DNA of 64,000 bases, from NCBI GenBank assembly GCA_023419315.1, contig JAEZYE010000051.1, forward strand, positions 62,001 to 126,000, in the 5' to 3' direction. The notes under the pieces were generated by a model. That model was not told the origin of the DNA. It worked only from the letters and a program-made list of their open reading frames with translations, and did not search any database. The position numbers and the translations under genes are program-made. This document shows positions 43,276-55,251 of this stretch, one piece after another (position 1 is the first letter of the stretch; each line of letters opens with the position of its first letter). The stretch comes from Pseudomonadota bacterium (GTDB taxonomy: Bacteria; Pseudomonadota; Gammaproteobacteria; Xanthomonadales; Xanthomonadaceae).

Positions 43276-43284
43276 GCTAGACTC
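43276..43284 (+). promoter_or_regulatory. GCTAGACTC element upstream of mfd
   Basis: TAGACT at 43278-43283, 56 nt before the mfd start; possible -10. A TTGACC lies at 43250-43255 but 22 nt away, longer than the usual spacer. Confidence 0.4.
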
Positions 43285-43339
43285 CACTTTCCTTGCGCTG
43301 GCGGCCACGTCGCCGGCGCTGCCGTCGTTTTACGTGCCG

Positions 43340-46825
<3,486 letters not shown>

Positions 46826-46899
46826 GTTTCACCGGCGCTCCCCGTTGCGGGAGCGCCTCCCGCGCTGCCCGGATCGCGACGAACCGATGCGGCGGCGCG

Positions 46900-48462
46900 C
46901 TAGAGCTGCGATTCGATCGGCAGCCATTCCAGCACTTTCACCGTGCCGCGCCGCCACAGGCCGACGCCGGGTTCGGTGTCCCAGATGCGCTCAGGCTCCA
47001 CCGAGCCATCGACCCAGCGCACCTCGCCGTCGACCAGCTGCACGGCATAGCTCTGGCGCGTGGAGATCTTGTCGCGGTACCGCTTCACCAGTTCAGCGGT
47101 CGCCGGCCGGTCGCGGAACAGGATGCCCATTTCGGTATTGAGGTTGAGCGAGCGCGGATCGAGATTGAATGAGCCGATGAAGCCCACCTCGTCATCCACG
47201 ACGAATGCCTTGGTATGCAGGCTGGCGCCGCTTGATCCGAATACGCTGCTGTCGGTCTGCTGCGTTCGCGGCATCAGTTCGTGCAACTGCACGCCCGCCT
47301 GCAACAGCGGGATGCGGTAAGGCGCGTAGCCGCTGTGTACGGCGCTAACATCGGTGGCGGCCAGCGAGTTGGTCAACACGCCGACGTCGACGTTGCGCGC
47401 GCGCAGGCCGCGCATCCATTGCACGCCCTCCTCGCCCGGCACGAAATACGGCGAGATGATCAGCAGCCGTTGCTTGGCCTCGCCCATGGCCGGAAACAGT
47501 GTCCGCATCAGCCACGCCGATTCCCCGTCGCCCGCCATCTTGGCCGGCGGATCAGAGACCACCTTCGCCTCTTCCACCCAGTGCAGCGGCGCGCCACCGG
47601 CGATCAACGCGCGCACGGACGGCGCTTGGCGCAGCCGCTTCAGATATGGATGCGCCCGGCGCGAGGCATACGCCTTGTCGATGTCCACACGGAGATCCGC
47701 GAGCGCGGATTCCTTCGGCTTCGCCAGCGCGGACAACGGAATCGCGGAACTGCTGTTCCAGAACGCATCGAAGATCGCTTCGGTTTCCTGGACCGCGGGC
47801 CCGAGCAGCGCGACATCGAGGTCCAGGAAGTTCGTTCCCGGCGCCGCGTCGAAATACTCGTCGCCGACGTTGCGCCCGCCGACGACGGCCACGCGTCCAT
47901 CCGCGATCCACGCCTTGTTGTGCATGCGCCGGTTCAGGCTGAAACCGCGCAGCAGCATCTCGACGCCGCGTCCGAGCACGCCCGCCCGATTGCGCGTCGG
48001 ATTGAACATCCGTACCTCGATCTGCGGATGCTGGTCCAGCGCAGCGAGGAACGATTGCTTGCCGTGTGCGTTCAGATCATCCAGCAGCAGCCGCACGCGG
48101 ACCCCGCGATCGGCCGCGCGCAGCAATTCGCCATCCAGCAGTTGCCCGGTGAAATCGTCGTGCCAGATGTAGTACTGCAGATCGAGGCTGCGCCCCGCGG
48201 CCCGCGCACTCAGCGCGCGCACCGCGAAGGCATCCAGGTTCCCGGCGATCAGGCTCATCCCGCTGCGGCCGCCCCGCCCTTGCAGCAACGGCGCCACGTT
48301 GCGGTCCAGCGATGTCTGCGCCGGTTGCAGCGGAAACGCCTGCGAAGGCGGCCCTTGCACACGCGAAGCGAAGCGTCCGTAGCTGTAGACCGAAACCGCG
48401 CTGGCGATCGCCAGGGTGATGAGGATCAGGCCCAGTAGACGAAGCTTGCGTGCCATGCGCAT
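46900..48462 (-). CDS. Phospholipase D-family cardiolipin synthase, ClsC-like
   Basis: 520 residues. An N-terminal hydrophobic segment (LLGLILITLAIASAVSVYSYG) is followed by two PLD domains with HKD motifs: HNKAWIADGRVAVVGGRN and LHTKAFVVDDEVGFIGSFN. The LQYYIWHDD segment and the terminal region (RWVDG, EPGVGLWRR) are typical of ClsC, which in E. coli makes cardiolipin from phosphatidylglycerol and phosphatidylethanolamine. There is no second transmembrane helix, unlike ClsA. ATG 48462 (or 48456) follows GGAATCC. A TCTAGACTG element lies about 25 nt upstream. Other PLD-type lipid transfer activity is possible. Confidence 0.87.
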   Translation of the reverse strand: MRMARKLRLLGLILITLAIASAVSVYSYGRFASRVQGPPSQAFPLQPAQTSLDRNVAPLLQGRGGRSGMSLIAGNLDAFAVRALSARAAGRSLDLQYYIWHDDFTGQLLDGELLRAADRGVRVRLLLDDLNAHGKQSFLAALDQHPQIEVRMFNPTRNRAGVLGRGVEMLLRGFSLNRRMHNKAWIADGRVAVVGGRNVGDEYFDAAPGTNFLDLDVALLGPAVQETEAIFDAFWNSSSAIPLSALAKPKESALADLRVDIDKAYASRRAHPYLKRLRQAPSVRALIAGGAPLHWVEEAKVVSDPPAKMAGDGESAWLMRTLFPAMGEAKQRLLIISPYFVPGEEGVQWMRGLRARNVDVGVLTNSLAATDVSAVHSGYAPYRIPLLQAGVQLHELMPRTQQTDSSVFGSSGASLHTKAFVVDDEVGFIGSFNLDPRSLNLNTEMGILFRDRPATAELVKRYRDKISTRQSYAVQLVDGEVRWVDGSVEPERIWDTEPGVGLWRRGTVKVLEWLPIESQL

Positions 48463-48482
48463 GGATTCCGGTCAGCAACCCG

Positions 48483-48490
48483 CAGTCTAG
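48483..48490 (-). promoter_or_regulatory. CTAGACTG element upstream of the ClsC-like gene
   Basis: Minus-strand TAGACT (48484-48489), about 22-28 nt before the start; possible -10. Confidence 0.35.
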
Positions 48491-48590
48491 ACAAGCCGGT
48501 GGCTGCAGGCGATGAAGGGCACCGTCGCATGCGCCGCCGCATGGCCGGCTGCCGTATGCTCACGCTCCGCCACCTGCCCCGGTCACGCCC

Positions 48591-49106
48591 ATGCCCCGCT
48601 TCGCCCTCCTGCTCGTATGGCTGATGCTTGCGGCATGCAGTTCGACCCCTGCGCCCCGGCAGGACGGCGTCACCTTCGTCCTCGTCCGCCATGCGGAGAA
48701 GGCCATGGACGATCCGGACGATCCGGACGATCCGGACCTGTCCGGCGTCGGCCATGAACGGGCCCAGCGACTGGCCGCCACGCTGGCCCGCGCCGACCTG
48801 ACCGCCGTGCTGGTGACCGAGTTCCGCAGGACGCAGCAGACCGCGCAACCCACCGCCGATGCGCACGGCGTGGCACTGACGCGCTATTACGCGAAAGGAC
48901 CGGCCGGCGAGGTCGCCGCGCAATGGCGGCGAAGCTACCCGCGCGGCACGGTGCTGGTCGTCGGACACAGCAACACGATTCCGGATCTGGTCACCGCGCT
49001 GTCGGGGCAGACCGCCGAACCGATGACGGATCAGGAATACGACCGGCTCACGCAGGTGCATATCGCTGCCGACGGCAGCGTGCGCGTGGAGACGAGCCGC
49101 TACTGA
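48591..49106 (+). CDS. SixA-like histidine phosphatase lipoprotein
   Basis: 171 residues. The lipoprotein signal RFALLLVWLMLAAC-SS gives a lipid-anchored, exported protein. The phosphatase domain has the catalytic RHG-type motif LVRHAEK, the tail motif VGHSNTIPDL (second His) and a Glu near the middle. SixA-type phosphatases act on phosphohistidine or small phosphates; an exported one more likely acts on a phosphate ester in the envelope. A 9-bp repeat, three copies, codes for Asp-Asp-Pro just after the catalytic motif (48708-48734). It precedes the exported DNA ligase by about 100 nt on the same strand. Confidence 0.85.
   Translation: MPRFALLLVWLMLAACSSTPAPRQDGVTFVLVRHAEKAMDDPDDPDDPDLSGVGHERAQRLAATLARADLTAVLVTEFRRTQQTAQPTADAHGVALTRYYAKGPAGEVAAQWRRSYPRGTVLVVGHSNTIPDLVTALSGQTAEPMTDQEYDRLTQVHIAADGSVRVETSRY
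48708..48734 (+). repeat. Three tandem copies of a 9-bp unit
   Basis: GACGATCCG repeated three times exactly, in frame, encoding Asp-Asp-Pro units in the SixA-like lipoprotein. Copy-number change would alter length by three residues without a frameshift. Confidence 0.95.
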
Positions 49107-49212
49107 TATCGCATCGCGGCAATTCCCGACACTCCAGCCGGGTGTCCAGCGGACTCCTCGATGCGAAGCAGTCAGTAGATTGGCCATCAACCGCACGCCA
49201 AGGAGGGCGACG

Positions 49213-50076
49213 TTGAAATGGTGGCAACGATGGGCACTCGCCGCGTGTGCCTGCATGGCCGGCCTGCTGCATGCGGCCGAGCCGCCCCCGCTGATGCTCG
49301 CCACGTCGTACCGCGAGGGCGTGCATGTCCCGGACTACTGGATCAGCGAGAAACTCGATGGCGTGCGCGCGCGCTGGGACGGTCGACGCCTGATCAGCCG
49401 TGGCGGCCTCACCATTCCCGCGCCCGAGTGGTTCATCCGCCACTGGCCCGCCGATGCGATGGATGGTGAACTCTGGATTGCACGCGAACGCTTCGATGAC
49501 GTCAGCGCGCGGGTCCGTTCACTGCGGCAGGAAGATGCGGCGTGGCGCGAGTTGAAGTTCCTCGTCTTCGATCTGCCGGCCCATTCCGGCACGTTCGACC
49601 AGCGCGTCGCGCGCATGCGCTCGCTGCTCGCCGATCCGCGCACGCCGTGGTTGCGTCCGGTCACCCAGTTCAAGCTTGGCGACACTATCGCACTCCAGCG
49701 CGAACTTCGACGCGTTGTGGACGCAGGCGGCGAAGGATTGATGCTCCACCACGGCGCAGCACGCTATGCCGCCGGTCGCAGCGATGCACTGATGAAGCTG
49801 AAGCCCTTCGATGACGCCGAGGCGCGCGTGATCGGCCATGTGCCGGGCAAGGGAAAACATGCCGGAAGACTGCGCGCGCTTGAAGTCCTGATGAAGGATG
49901 GCCGGCGTTTCCGCGTTGGCACCGGCTTCACCGACACGCAGCGCGAGCATCCGCCTGCCATCGGCAGTTGGATAACGTTCCGCCATCGCGGGCTGACACG
50001 CCAGGGACTGCCGCGTTTCGCCAGCTTCCTGCGCGTGCGTGACGACGCACCTGCCGCCTCGCCACCGGGCCGATGA
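49213..50076 (+). CDS. Exported minimal ATP-dependent DNA ligase (LigE type)
   Basis: 287 residues. Start TTG 49213 with a strong AGGAGG 6 nt upstream; the protein then opens with a signal peptide (KWWQRWALAACACMAGLLHA). Nucleotidyltransferase motifs: adenylation Lys K47 in ISEKLDGVRARWDG, DGELWIARE, FDLPAHSG, EGLMLHHG, and LMKLKPFDDAEARVIGH. The OB-fold C-terminus is short (FRVGTGFTD, ITFRHRGLT). This matches the periplasmic ATP-dependent ligases of Gram-negative bacteria (Haemophilus, Neisseria, Vibrio), which seal DNA outside the cytoplasm, perhaps in competence or biofilm DNA. The in-frame ATG 49180 is a less likely start because its RBS is poor. Confidence 0.88.
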   Translation: MKWWQRWALAACACMAGLLHAAEPPPLMLATSYREGVHVPDYWISEKLDGVRARWDGRRLISRGGLTIPAPEWFIRHWPADAMDGELWIARERFDDVSARVRSLRQEDAAWRELKFLVFDLPAHSGTFDQRVARMRSLLADPRTPWLRPVTQFKLGDTIALQRELRRVVDAGGEGLMLHHGAARYAAGRSDALMKLKPFDDAEARVIGHVPGKGKHAGRLRALEVLMKDGRRFRVGTGFTDTQREHPPAIGSWITFRHRGLTRQGLPRFASFLRVRDDAPAASPPGR

Positions 50077-50211
50077 CCGCTGCGCGAGGCCACGCGGGTG
50101 CAGCATCGCCATCCCGATTCCCCCCACACCGCGCGACAATCCGTTGCGGTCCTGAAATGCAGCCGCCGCATCCGCTGTGCGATGCTGGCCGCCCCCCCCA
50201 GGAGGCTTCCC

Positions 50212-51072
50212 ATGACCACGATCATCGCGCCACGCGTCCACGATCTCGGCGGTTTCCAGGTCCGCCGCGCTGTTCCCAGCCTGCAGGCGCGCAGTGTCGG
50301 CCCGTTCGTCTTCGTCGATCACATGGGACCGGCCACGTTCGATGAAGGCCGCGGCGTGGACGTACGACCGCATCCGCACATCGGCCTGGCGACGGTGACC
50401 TATCTGTGGAGCGGCGCCATCAACCACAAGGACACACTCGGCTCCGAGCAGGTCATCCTTCCGGGTGACGTCAATTGGATGACCGCCGGCTGCGGCATCG
50501 CCCATTCGGAGCGCACACCGTCGGACGTGCGGGCGCATCCCCATCCACTGCACGGCATGCAGACATGGGTGGCCTTGCCCAAGGCTTACGAAGAAGTCGC
50601 ACCGGAGTTCCACCACCACAAGGCCGCCACCCTGCCCGAGCAGCGCAACGGAGGTGCATGGCTGCGCGTGATCGCCGGCCGTGCCTACGGCGAGGAATCA
50701 CCGGTCAAGGTATTCGCGGACACGTTCAATGCCGCGCTGGATCTTGCGGCCGATGCCGAACACTTCATCGATGATCGCCACATCGAGCGCGCGATCTACA
50801 TCCTCGAAGGCGAGGCGCAACTCGATGGCGCCGACGTTCCGGAAAAGCACCTGATCGTGCTGGAGCGCGGCGCACGCAACCGCCTGCGCGCGAAGACACC
50901 GGTCAAGGCGCTGCTGCTCGGCGGCGAACCGCTCGATTCACCGCGCCACATGTGGTGGAACTTCGTTTCCAGTTCGAAGGAGCGCATCGAACAGGCGAAG
51001 GAAGACTGGTTGCAGGATCGCTTCGGCCGTATCGAAGGCGAGACGGAATTCATCCCCCTTCCCGACCACTGA
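50212..51072 (+). CDS. Pirin family protein (first copy)
   Basis: 286 residues, bicupin. The metal ligands are in the N-terminal cupin: His residues in RPHPHIGLATVTYLW and the later GIAHSE motif. A C-terminal pirin domain follows (IERAIYILEGEAQL). Bacterial pirins include quercetin dioxygenases and regulators of pyruvate dehydrogenase; function here is unknown. ATG 50212 has AGGAGG upstream. The gene runs toward aqpZ; a second pirin gene of identical length (51981-52841) faces it from the other side. The two proteins differ widely in sequence. Confidence 0.87.
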   Translation: MTTIIAPRVHDLGGFQVRRAVPSLQARSVGPFVFVDHMGPATFDEGRGVDVRPHPHIGLATVTYLWSGAINHKDTLGSEQVILPGDVNWMTAGCGIAHSERTPSDVRAHPHPLHGMQTWVALPKAYEEVAPEFHHHKAATLPEQRNGGAWLRVIAGRAYGEESPVKVFADTFNAALDLAADAEHFIDDRHIERAIYILEGEAQLDGADVPEKHLIVLERGARNRLRAKTPVKALLLGGEPLDSPRHMWWNFVSSSKERIEQAKEDWLQDRFGRIEGETEFIPLPDH

Positions 51073-51085
51073 TGGACATAAACCG

Positions 51086-51114
51086 ACAGTAATGTGACTT
51101 ATCTGATTTACTGT
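51086..51114. promoter_or_regulatory. Inverted repeat upstream of aqpZ
   Basis: ACAGTAA (51086-51092) and TTACTGT (51108-51114), perfect 7-bp arms with a 15-nt spacer in an A/T-rich 121-nt gap between pirin and aqpZ. Possible operator or hairpin; no regulator is known. Confidence 0.35.
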
Positions 51115-51193
51115 TTATTGCGGATACAAAACACCGGGATATGAGCTATTTTCTGCGCGCCGTCGCATGACGGTTCTCAATTCGGGTGTAACC

Positions 51194-51907
51194 ATGATCC
51201 TCAAAAAACTCGTTGCCGAATTCCTCGGCACGTTCTGGCTGGTGTTGGGCGGATGCGGCAGCGCAGTCCTCGCCGCGAAGTTTGGCGGCGACGCCAATCC
51301 GCTCGGCATCGGCTTCGTCGGCGTCTCCCTGGCGTTCGGCCTCACCGTGCTGACGGGTGCGTATGCGTTCGGCCACATCTCCGGCGGACATTTCAATCCG
51401 GCGGTGAGTTTTGGCTTGTGGGCGGGTGGACGTTTCCAGACACGCGAACTGGTGCCCTACATCATCGCGCAGGTCATCGGCGGTATCGCCGCGGCTTTCA
51501 TCCTGTTGCAGATCGCGCAGGGCAACGCGGGCTTCGCCATTGATCCGAACGCCGCCGGCGCGTTCGCCAGCAATGGATACGGTGCGATGTCGCCGGGCGG
51601 TTATACCGTCGCCGCGGCATTCCTGATCGAAGTCGTGCTGACCGCATTCTTCCTGATCGTGATCATGGGCTCGACGCACGGCCGCGCGCCGGCCGGCTTC
51701 GCGCCGATCGCCATCGGCCTGGCGCTGACGTTGATCCACCTCATCAGCATTCCGGTGACCAACACCTCGGTGAATCCGGCGCGCTCCACGGCCGTCGCGC
51801 TGTTCGCCGGTCCGAATGCACTGGGGCAGCTGTGGCTGTTCTGGGTTGCGCCGATCATCGGCGGCCTGCTCGGCGGCACGATCTACAAGTGGCTGGGTCG
51901 CGACTGA
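51194..51907 (+). CDS. aqpZ: Aquaporin Z
   Basis: 237 residues, six helices with two re-entrant NPA loops: [13 protein letters not shown] and [11 protein letters not shown]. The ar/R filter is of the water-selective type (His and Arg positions fit AqpZ). It lets water cross the inner membrane during osmotic change. Start ATG 51194 gives [17 protein letters not shown], the family N-terminus; ATG 51167 is possible. Followed by a strong terminator. Placed between two facing pirin genes. Confidence 0.94.
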   Translation: MILKKLVAEFLGTFWLVLGGCGSAVLAAKFGGDANPLGIGFVGVSLAFGLTVLTGAYAFGHISGGHFNPAVSFGLWAGGRFQTRELVPYIIAQVIGGIAAAFILLQIAQGNAGFAIDPNAAGAFASNGYGAMSPGGYTVAAAFLIEVVLTAFFLIVIMGSTHGRAPAGFAPIAIGLALTLIHLISIPVTNTSVNPARSTAVALFAGPNALGQLWLFWVAPIIGGLLGGTIYKWLGRD

Positions 51908-51928
51908 TTCGCTGGTCATTCGCGGAAC

Positions 51929-51957
51929 GAAAAAGCCGGGCCAAGCCCGGCTTTTTC
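51929..51957. terminator. Terminator between aqpZ and second pirin gene
   Basis: AAAAAGCCGGG (51930-51940) and CCCGGCTTTTT (51946-51956), loop CCAAG; symmetric runs serve both convergent genes. Confidence 0.92.
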
Positions 51958-51980
51958 GTTGCCGTGTTTCCGGCGGAAGA

Positions 51981-52841
51981 TCAGAAGCGGCCTTCCTGGA
52001 AATCGACGAACGCCTGCATGATTTCCTGCTTGCTGTTCATCACGAAGGGGCCGTGCCGGACGACCGGCTCGCGCAGCGGGCGACCCGCGACGAGGATGAT
52101 CCGGACAGGGTCTGCGCCCGCGCGCAGGACAAGCCGGATTCCGCCGCCCAGCACCGCCATCTCCTGTGATTCGAGCGGCCGCGCGTCATCGCCCTCCCCC
52201 AGCGTGAGCGCGCCTTCGAAGGCGTATGCAAACGCGTTGTGGCCCTCGGGCAATTCGTATTCCCAGGCCACTCCGGGCTCCAGCGCGATGTCCAGGTACA
52301 CCGGCTCCGTGGCCGGCTGCGAAATCGGTCCGCGCGTGTCGCCGACCTGGCCGGCGATGACCTTCACCGAGACGCCAGCCGCAGGCGAAACCACCGGAAT
52401 GCGGTCCGGCGCGAACTCCTGGTAGCGCGGGTCGGTCATCTTCTCGCGCGCAGGCAGGTTCACCCACAACTGGAACCCGCGCATACGCCCGGATTCCTGC
52501 TCCGGCATCTCCGAGTGGATCAAACCGCGGCCCGCGGTCATCCACTGCACCGCGCCCGGCACCAGCAGGCCTTCGTTGCCGTGGTTGTCGCGATGACGCA
52601 TGCGGCCATCGAGCATGTACGTCACCGTTTCGAAGCCGCGATGCGGATGCTCCGGGAAACCGGCGATGTAGTCCTCGGCCTTGTCGGTGCCGAATTCGTC
52701 GAGCAGCAGGAACGGATCCAGATCCGGCAGATCCGGGCCGCCGATGACGCGGGTCAACTTGACGCCGGCGCCGTCGGACGTGGCGCGTCCGCGCACCTTG
52801 CGGGCAATGCGCGCGGGAGTCGAGGCAATCGAAATGCTCAT
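51981..52841 (-). CDS. Pirin family protein (second copy)
   Basis: 286 residues, bicupin. Cupin ligands in EHPHRGFETVTYMLDG and RGLIHSEMPEQ; the C-terminal domain has EYELPEGHNAFAYAFEG. This variant is the common YhhW/YhaK-like branch, unlike the first copy. ATG 52841 has GGAGAGA upstream; the in-frame ATG at 52967 is unlikely. Downstream of the succinate-semialdehyde dehydrogenase on the same strand (127 nt gap), but it may have its own promoter. Function unknown; quercetinase activity has been shown for some pirins. Confidence 0.88.
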   Translation of the reverse strand: MSISIASTPARIARKVRGRATSDGAGVKLTRVIGGPDLPDLDPFLLLDEFGTDKAEDYIAGFPEHPHRGFETVTYMLDGRMRHRDNHGNEGLLVPGAVQWMTAGRGLIHSEMPEQESGRMRGFQLWVNLPAREKMTDPRYQEFAPDRIPVVSPAAGVSVKVIAGQVGDTRGPISQPATEPVYLDIALEPGVAWEYELPEGHNAFAYAFEGALTLGEGDDARPLESQEMAVLGGGIRLVLRAGADPVRIILVAGRPLREPVVRHGPFVMNSKQEIMQAFVDFQEGRF

Positions 52842-52968
52842 GGGAGTCTCTCCGTGGAATGCCGCACAACATGGCATCGCCATCGACGGAACAAAACCGG
52901 GACATCGACAACCATCTGTTCCACCGCGGCAACGAAGCGGACGGACGATGCCGGCCGCAGCCGCCATC

Positions 52969-54330
52969 TCAGGCCACGTAGACCGACTTGATGTTCATGA
53001 ACTCGTGGATGCCGTGTTCGGCCAGTTCGCGGCCGAAGCCCGAGCGCTTGGTGCCGCCGAACGGCAGGCGCACATCGCTGCGCACGATGGCATTGACGAA
53101 CGCCGCGCCCACCTGCAACTGGCGGGCAACGCGATCACCACGCGCGCTGTCACTCGTCCAGACGCTGCCGCCCAGCCCGAAGCGGGTGTCGTTGGCCACG
53201 CGGACAGCCTCTTCTTCCGAGGCCACGCGCAGGATGCTCGCCACCGGGCCGAACAACTCTTCTTCGTAGGCCGGCATGCCGGGGACGACGTGATCGAGAA
53301 TCGAAGCGGGATAGCCCGCGTGTGACGCGTCCGGCTCGCAGCCGAGCAGCGCCGTCGCGCCCTTGTCGATGCTCGCGCGGACCTGCTTGTGCAATTCATC
53401 GCGCAGATCCTGCCGCGCCAGCGGAGCCAGTGTCGTCGCGTCATCCTGTGGATCACCCAGCTGCAGTTTCGCCGCCGCCGCGGTGAAGCGTTCGACGAAG
53501 CGATCAGCAATGGCTTCCACCACGATGAACCGCTTGGCGGCGATGCAGGTCTGGCCGGCGTTGCCGTAGCGCGATGCGATTGCGGCCGCGACGGTCTTGT
53601 CCAGATCGGCGTCCTCCAGCACCACGAAGGCATCGCTGCCGCCGAGTTCCATCACGCACTTCTTCAGTTGCTCGCCCGCATTCGATGCCACTGACCGGCC
53701 GGCGCGTTCGCTGCCGGTCAATGTGACCGCCGCTATACGCGGGTCGCGGATGACGTCGGCGGCCTGATCGTTGTCGATGTGCAGCACGCCGAACACGCCC
53801 TCGGGAATGCCGGCTTCGCGCAGCACCTCGCCGATGATGTCGCCGCAGTGCGGGACGTTGCTGGCGTGCTTGAGCACTGCGACGTTGCCGGCCATCAGCG
53901 CGGGCGCGAGGAAGCGGAATACCTGCCAGATCGGGAAATTCCACGGCATCACCGCCAGTACGCAGCCCAGCGGTTCGTAACGTACGTAGCTGCGGCTGCC
54001 GTCGGTGGTGATCGGCACATCGCGAAGATAGTCCGCCGCGTGTTCGGCGTAGTAGTCGCAGGCGCCGGCGCATTTGTCGATTTCCGCCAGGGCTTCCTTC
54101 CTCAGCTTGCCCATCTCGGCGGTCATCACGCGCTGGATGTCGTCGCGACGATGGCGCAGTTCGGCACCTACACGACGCAACAGGTCACCGCGTTCGTTCA
54201 ACGCGCGCGAAGACCAGTCGCGGTACGCCGGCTGCGTCGCGGCGAGAATCTTCTCGACCTGCCCGCGATCCATCAATGTCTGCGAATACTCCACCTGCCC
54301 GGTGAAGGGATTGATGATGTCTGTGCTCAT
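52969..54330 (-). CDS. Succinate-semialdehyde dehydrogenase, Sad/YneI type
   Basis: 453 residues, aldehyde dehydrogenase superfamily. The catalytic Cys is in NAGQTCIAAKRF and the general-base Glu in VMELGGSDAF; MPWNFPIWQVFR and TGSERAGRSV are family motifs. The N-terminal start (INPFTGQVEYSQ, DYYAEHAADYL) resembles E. coli Sad (YneI), the NAD-dependent enzyme. It is the last gene of the polyamine operon, 78 nt after spuH, and would oxidise succinate semialdehyde from GABA to succinate. Alternatively, it may oxidise gamma-glutamyl-aminobutyraldehyde, the PuuC step. Specificity is inferred from context. Confidence 0.85.
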   Translation of the reverse strand: MSTDIINPFTGQVEYSQTLMDRGQVEKILAATQPAYRDWSSRALNERGDLLRRVGAELRHRRDDIQRVMTAEMGKLRKEALAEIDKCAGACDYYAEHAADYLRDVPITTDGSRSYVRYEPLGCVLAVMPWNFPIWQVFRFLAPALMAGNVAVLKHASNVPHCGDIIGEVLREAGIPEGVFGVLHIDNDQAADVIRDPRIAAVTLTGSERAGRSVASNAGEQLKKCVMELGGSDAFVVLEDADLDKTVAAAIASRYGNAGQTCIAAKRFIVVEAIADRFVERFTAAAAKLQLGDPQDDATTLAPLARQDLRDELHKQVRASIDKGATALLGCEPDASHAGYPASILDHVVPGMPAYEEELFGPVASILRVASEEEAVRVANDTRFGLGGSVWTSDSARGDRVARQLQVGAAFVNAIVRSDVRLPFGGTKRSGFGRELAEHGIHEFMNIKSVYVA

Positions 54331-54408
54331 GGCGATTCCGGAATGCTCGGGGCGTGGAATGGATGATGGCCGGGGCGCCGTCGTGGCGACGTCACGGCCA
54401 ATCCGCTG

Positions 54409-55251
54409 TCAGCCGTTTTCCTGCAGGGCCAGCTGCATGTCGCGCTGCTTGCGCTTCTCTTCGCGATACATCAGCCACCAGCCCGCCAGCGCGGCCAGCG
54501 ACACCACTGCAATCATCAATGTGGCCAGCGCGTTGATCTTGGGGCTCAGGCCCAGGCGGACGGAGGAGAACACCTTCATCGGCAAGGTGGTCGAACTGGG
54601 GCCGGCGACGAAGCTGGCGATCACCACATCGTCCAGTGACAGCGTGAAGGCCAGAAGCCAGCCGGACACCAGCGCCGGCGCGATGATCGGCAACGTGATC
54701 AGGAAGAACACCTTCAGGCGGTTGGCGCCGAGATCCATGGCTGCCTCTTCCAGCGATTTGTCCAGTTCCGACAGCCGCGAGGAGATCACGACGGTCACGA
54801 ACGACACGGTCAGCGTCACGTGCGCGATCCAGATCGCCATCACGCCTTTCGACGGCAGGCCCAGCCATTCGCCCATCGACACGAGCATCAGCAGGATCGA
54901 CAGGCCGATGATCACTTCCGGCATCACCAGCGGCGCCGTGATCAGCGCGCCGAACATCGTCTTGCCGGGAAAGCGGCGCATGCGCGTCATCACCAGCGCG
55001 GCGAGCGTACCGAGCACCACTGCCGCCGATGCGGTCCAGAACGCGATCTTCAGGCTGACCCACGCCGCCTGCAGCATCTGCGCATCGCGGAACAGTTCGC
55101 CGTACCACTTCACCGAGAAGCCCGACCACACTGTCGCCAGGCGAGATTCGTTGAAGGAGTACACCATCAGGATCAGGATCGGCAGGTACAGGAACGCGAA
55201 GCCGAAGCCGAGTACCAGCCAGGTCAGGCTGCGTTGGCGGAGGCGGTTCAT
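54409..55251 (-). CDS. spuH: Polyamine ABC transporter permease SpuH (PotI-like)
   Basis: 280 residues with six transmembrane helices and the ABC permease EAA loop (EEAAMDLGANRLKVFFLITLP in part). It pairs with SpuG to form the inner-membrane channel for putrescine and spermidine. Its ATG overlaps the spuG stop (ATGA), so the two subunits are translationally coupled. Length matches PotI (281). Followed by the succinate-semialdehyde dehydrogenase. Confidence 0.92.
   Translation of the reverse strand: MNRLRQRSLTWLVLGFGFAFLYLPILILMVYSFNESRLATVWSGFSVKWYGELFRDAQMLQAAWVSLKIAFWTASAAVVLGTLAALVMTRMRRFPGKTMFGALITAPLVMPEVIIGLSILLMLVSMGEWLGLPSKGVMAIWIAHVTLTVSFVTVVISSRLSELDKSLEEAAMDLGANRLKVFFLITLPIIAPALVSGWLLAFTLSLDDVVIASFVAGPSSTTLPMKVFSSVRLGLSPKINALATLMIAVVSLAALAGWWLMYREEKRKQRDMQLALQENG

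Noticed and set aside
48708..48734. CRISPR or other repeat array
   Set aside because: Three 9-bp direct repeats in frame within a gene, without spacers; no CRISPR array or cas gene is in the window.
51146..51919. Minus-strand open frame opposite aqpZ
   Set aside because: aqpZ NPA motifs are unambiguous on the plus strand; the antisense product is a charged shadow sequence.
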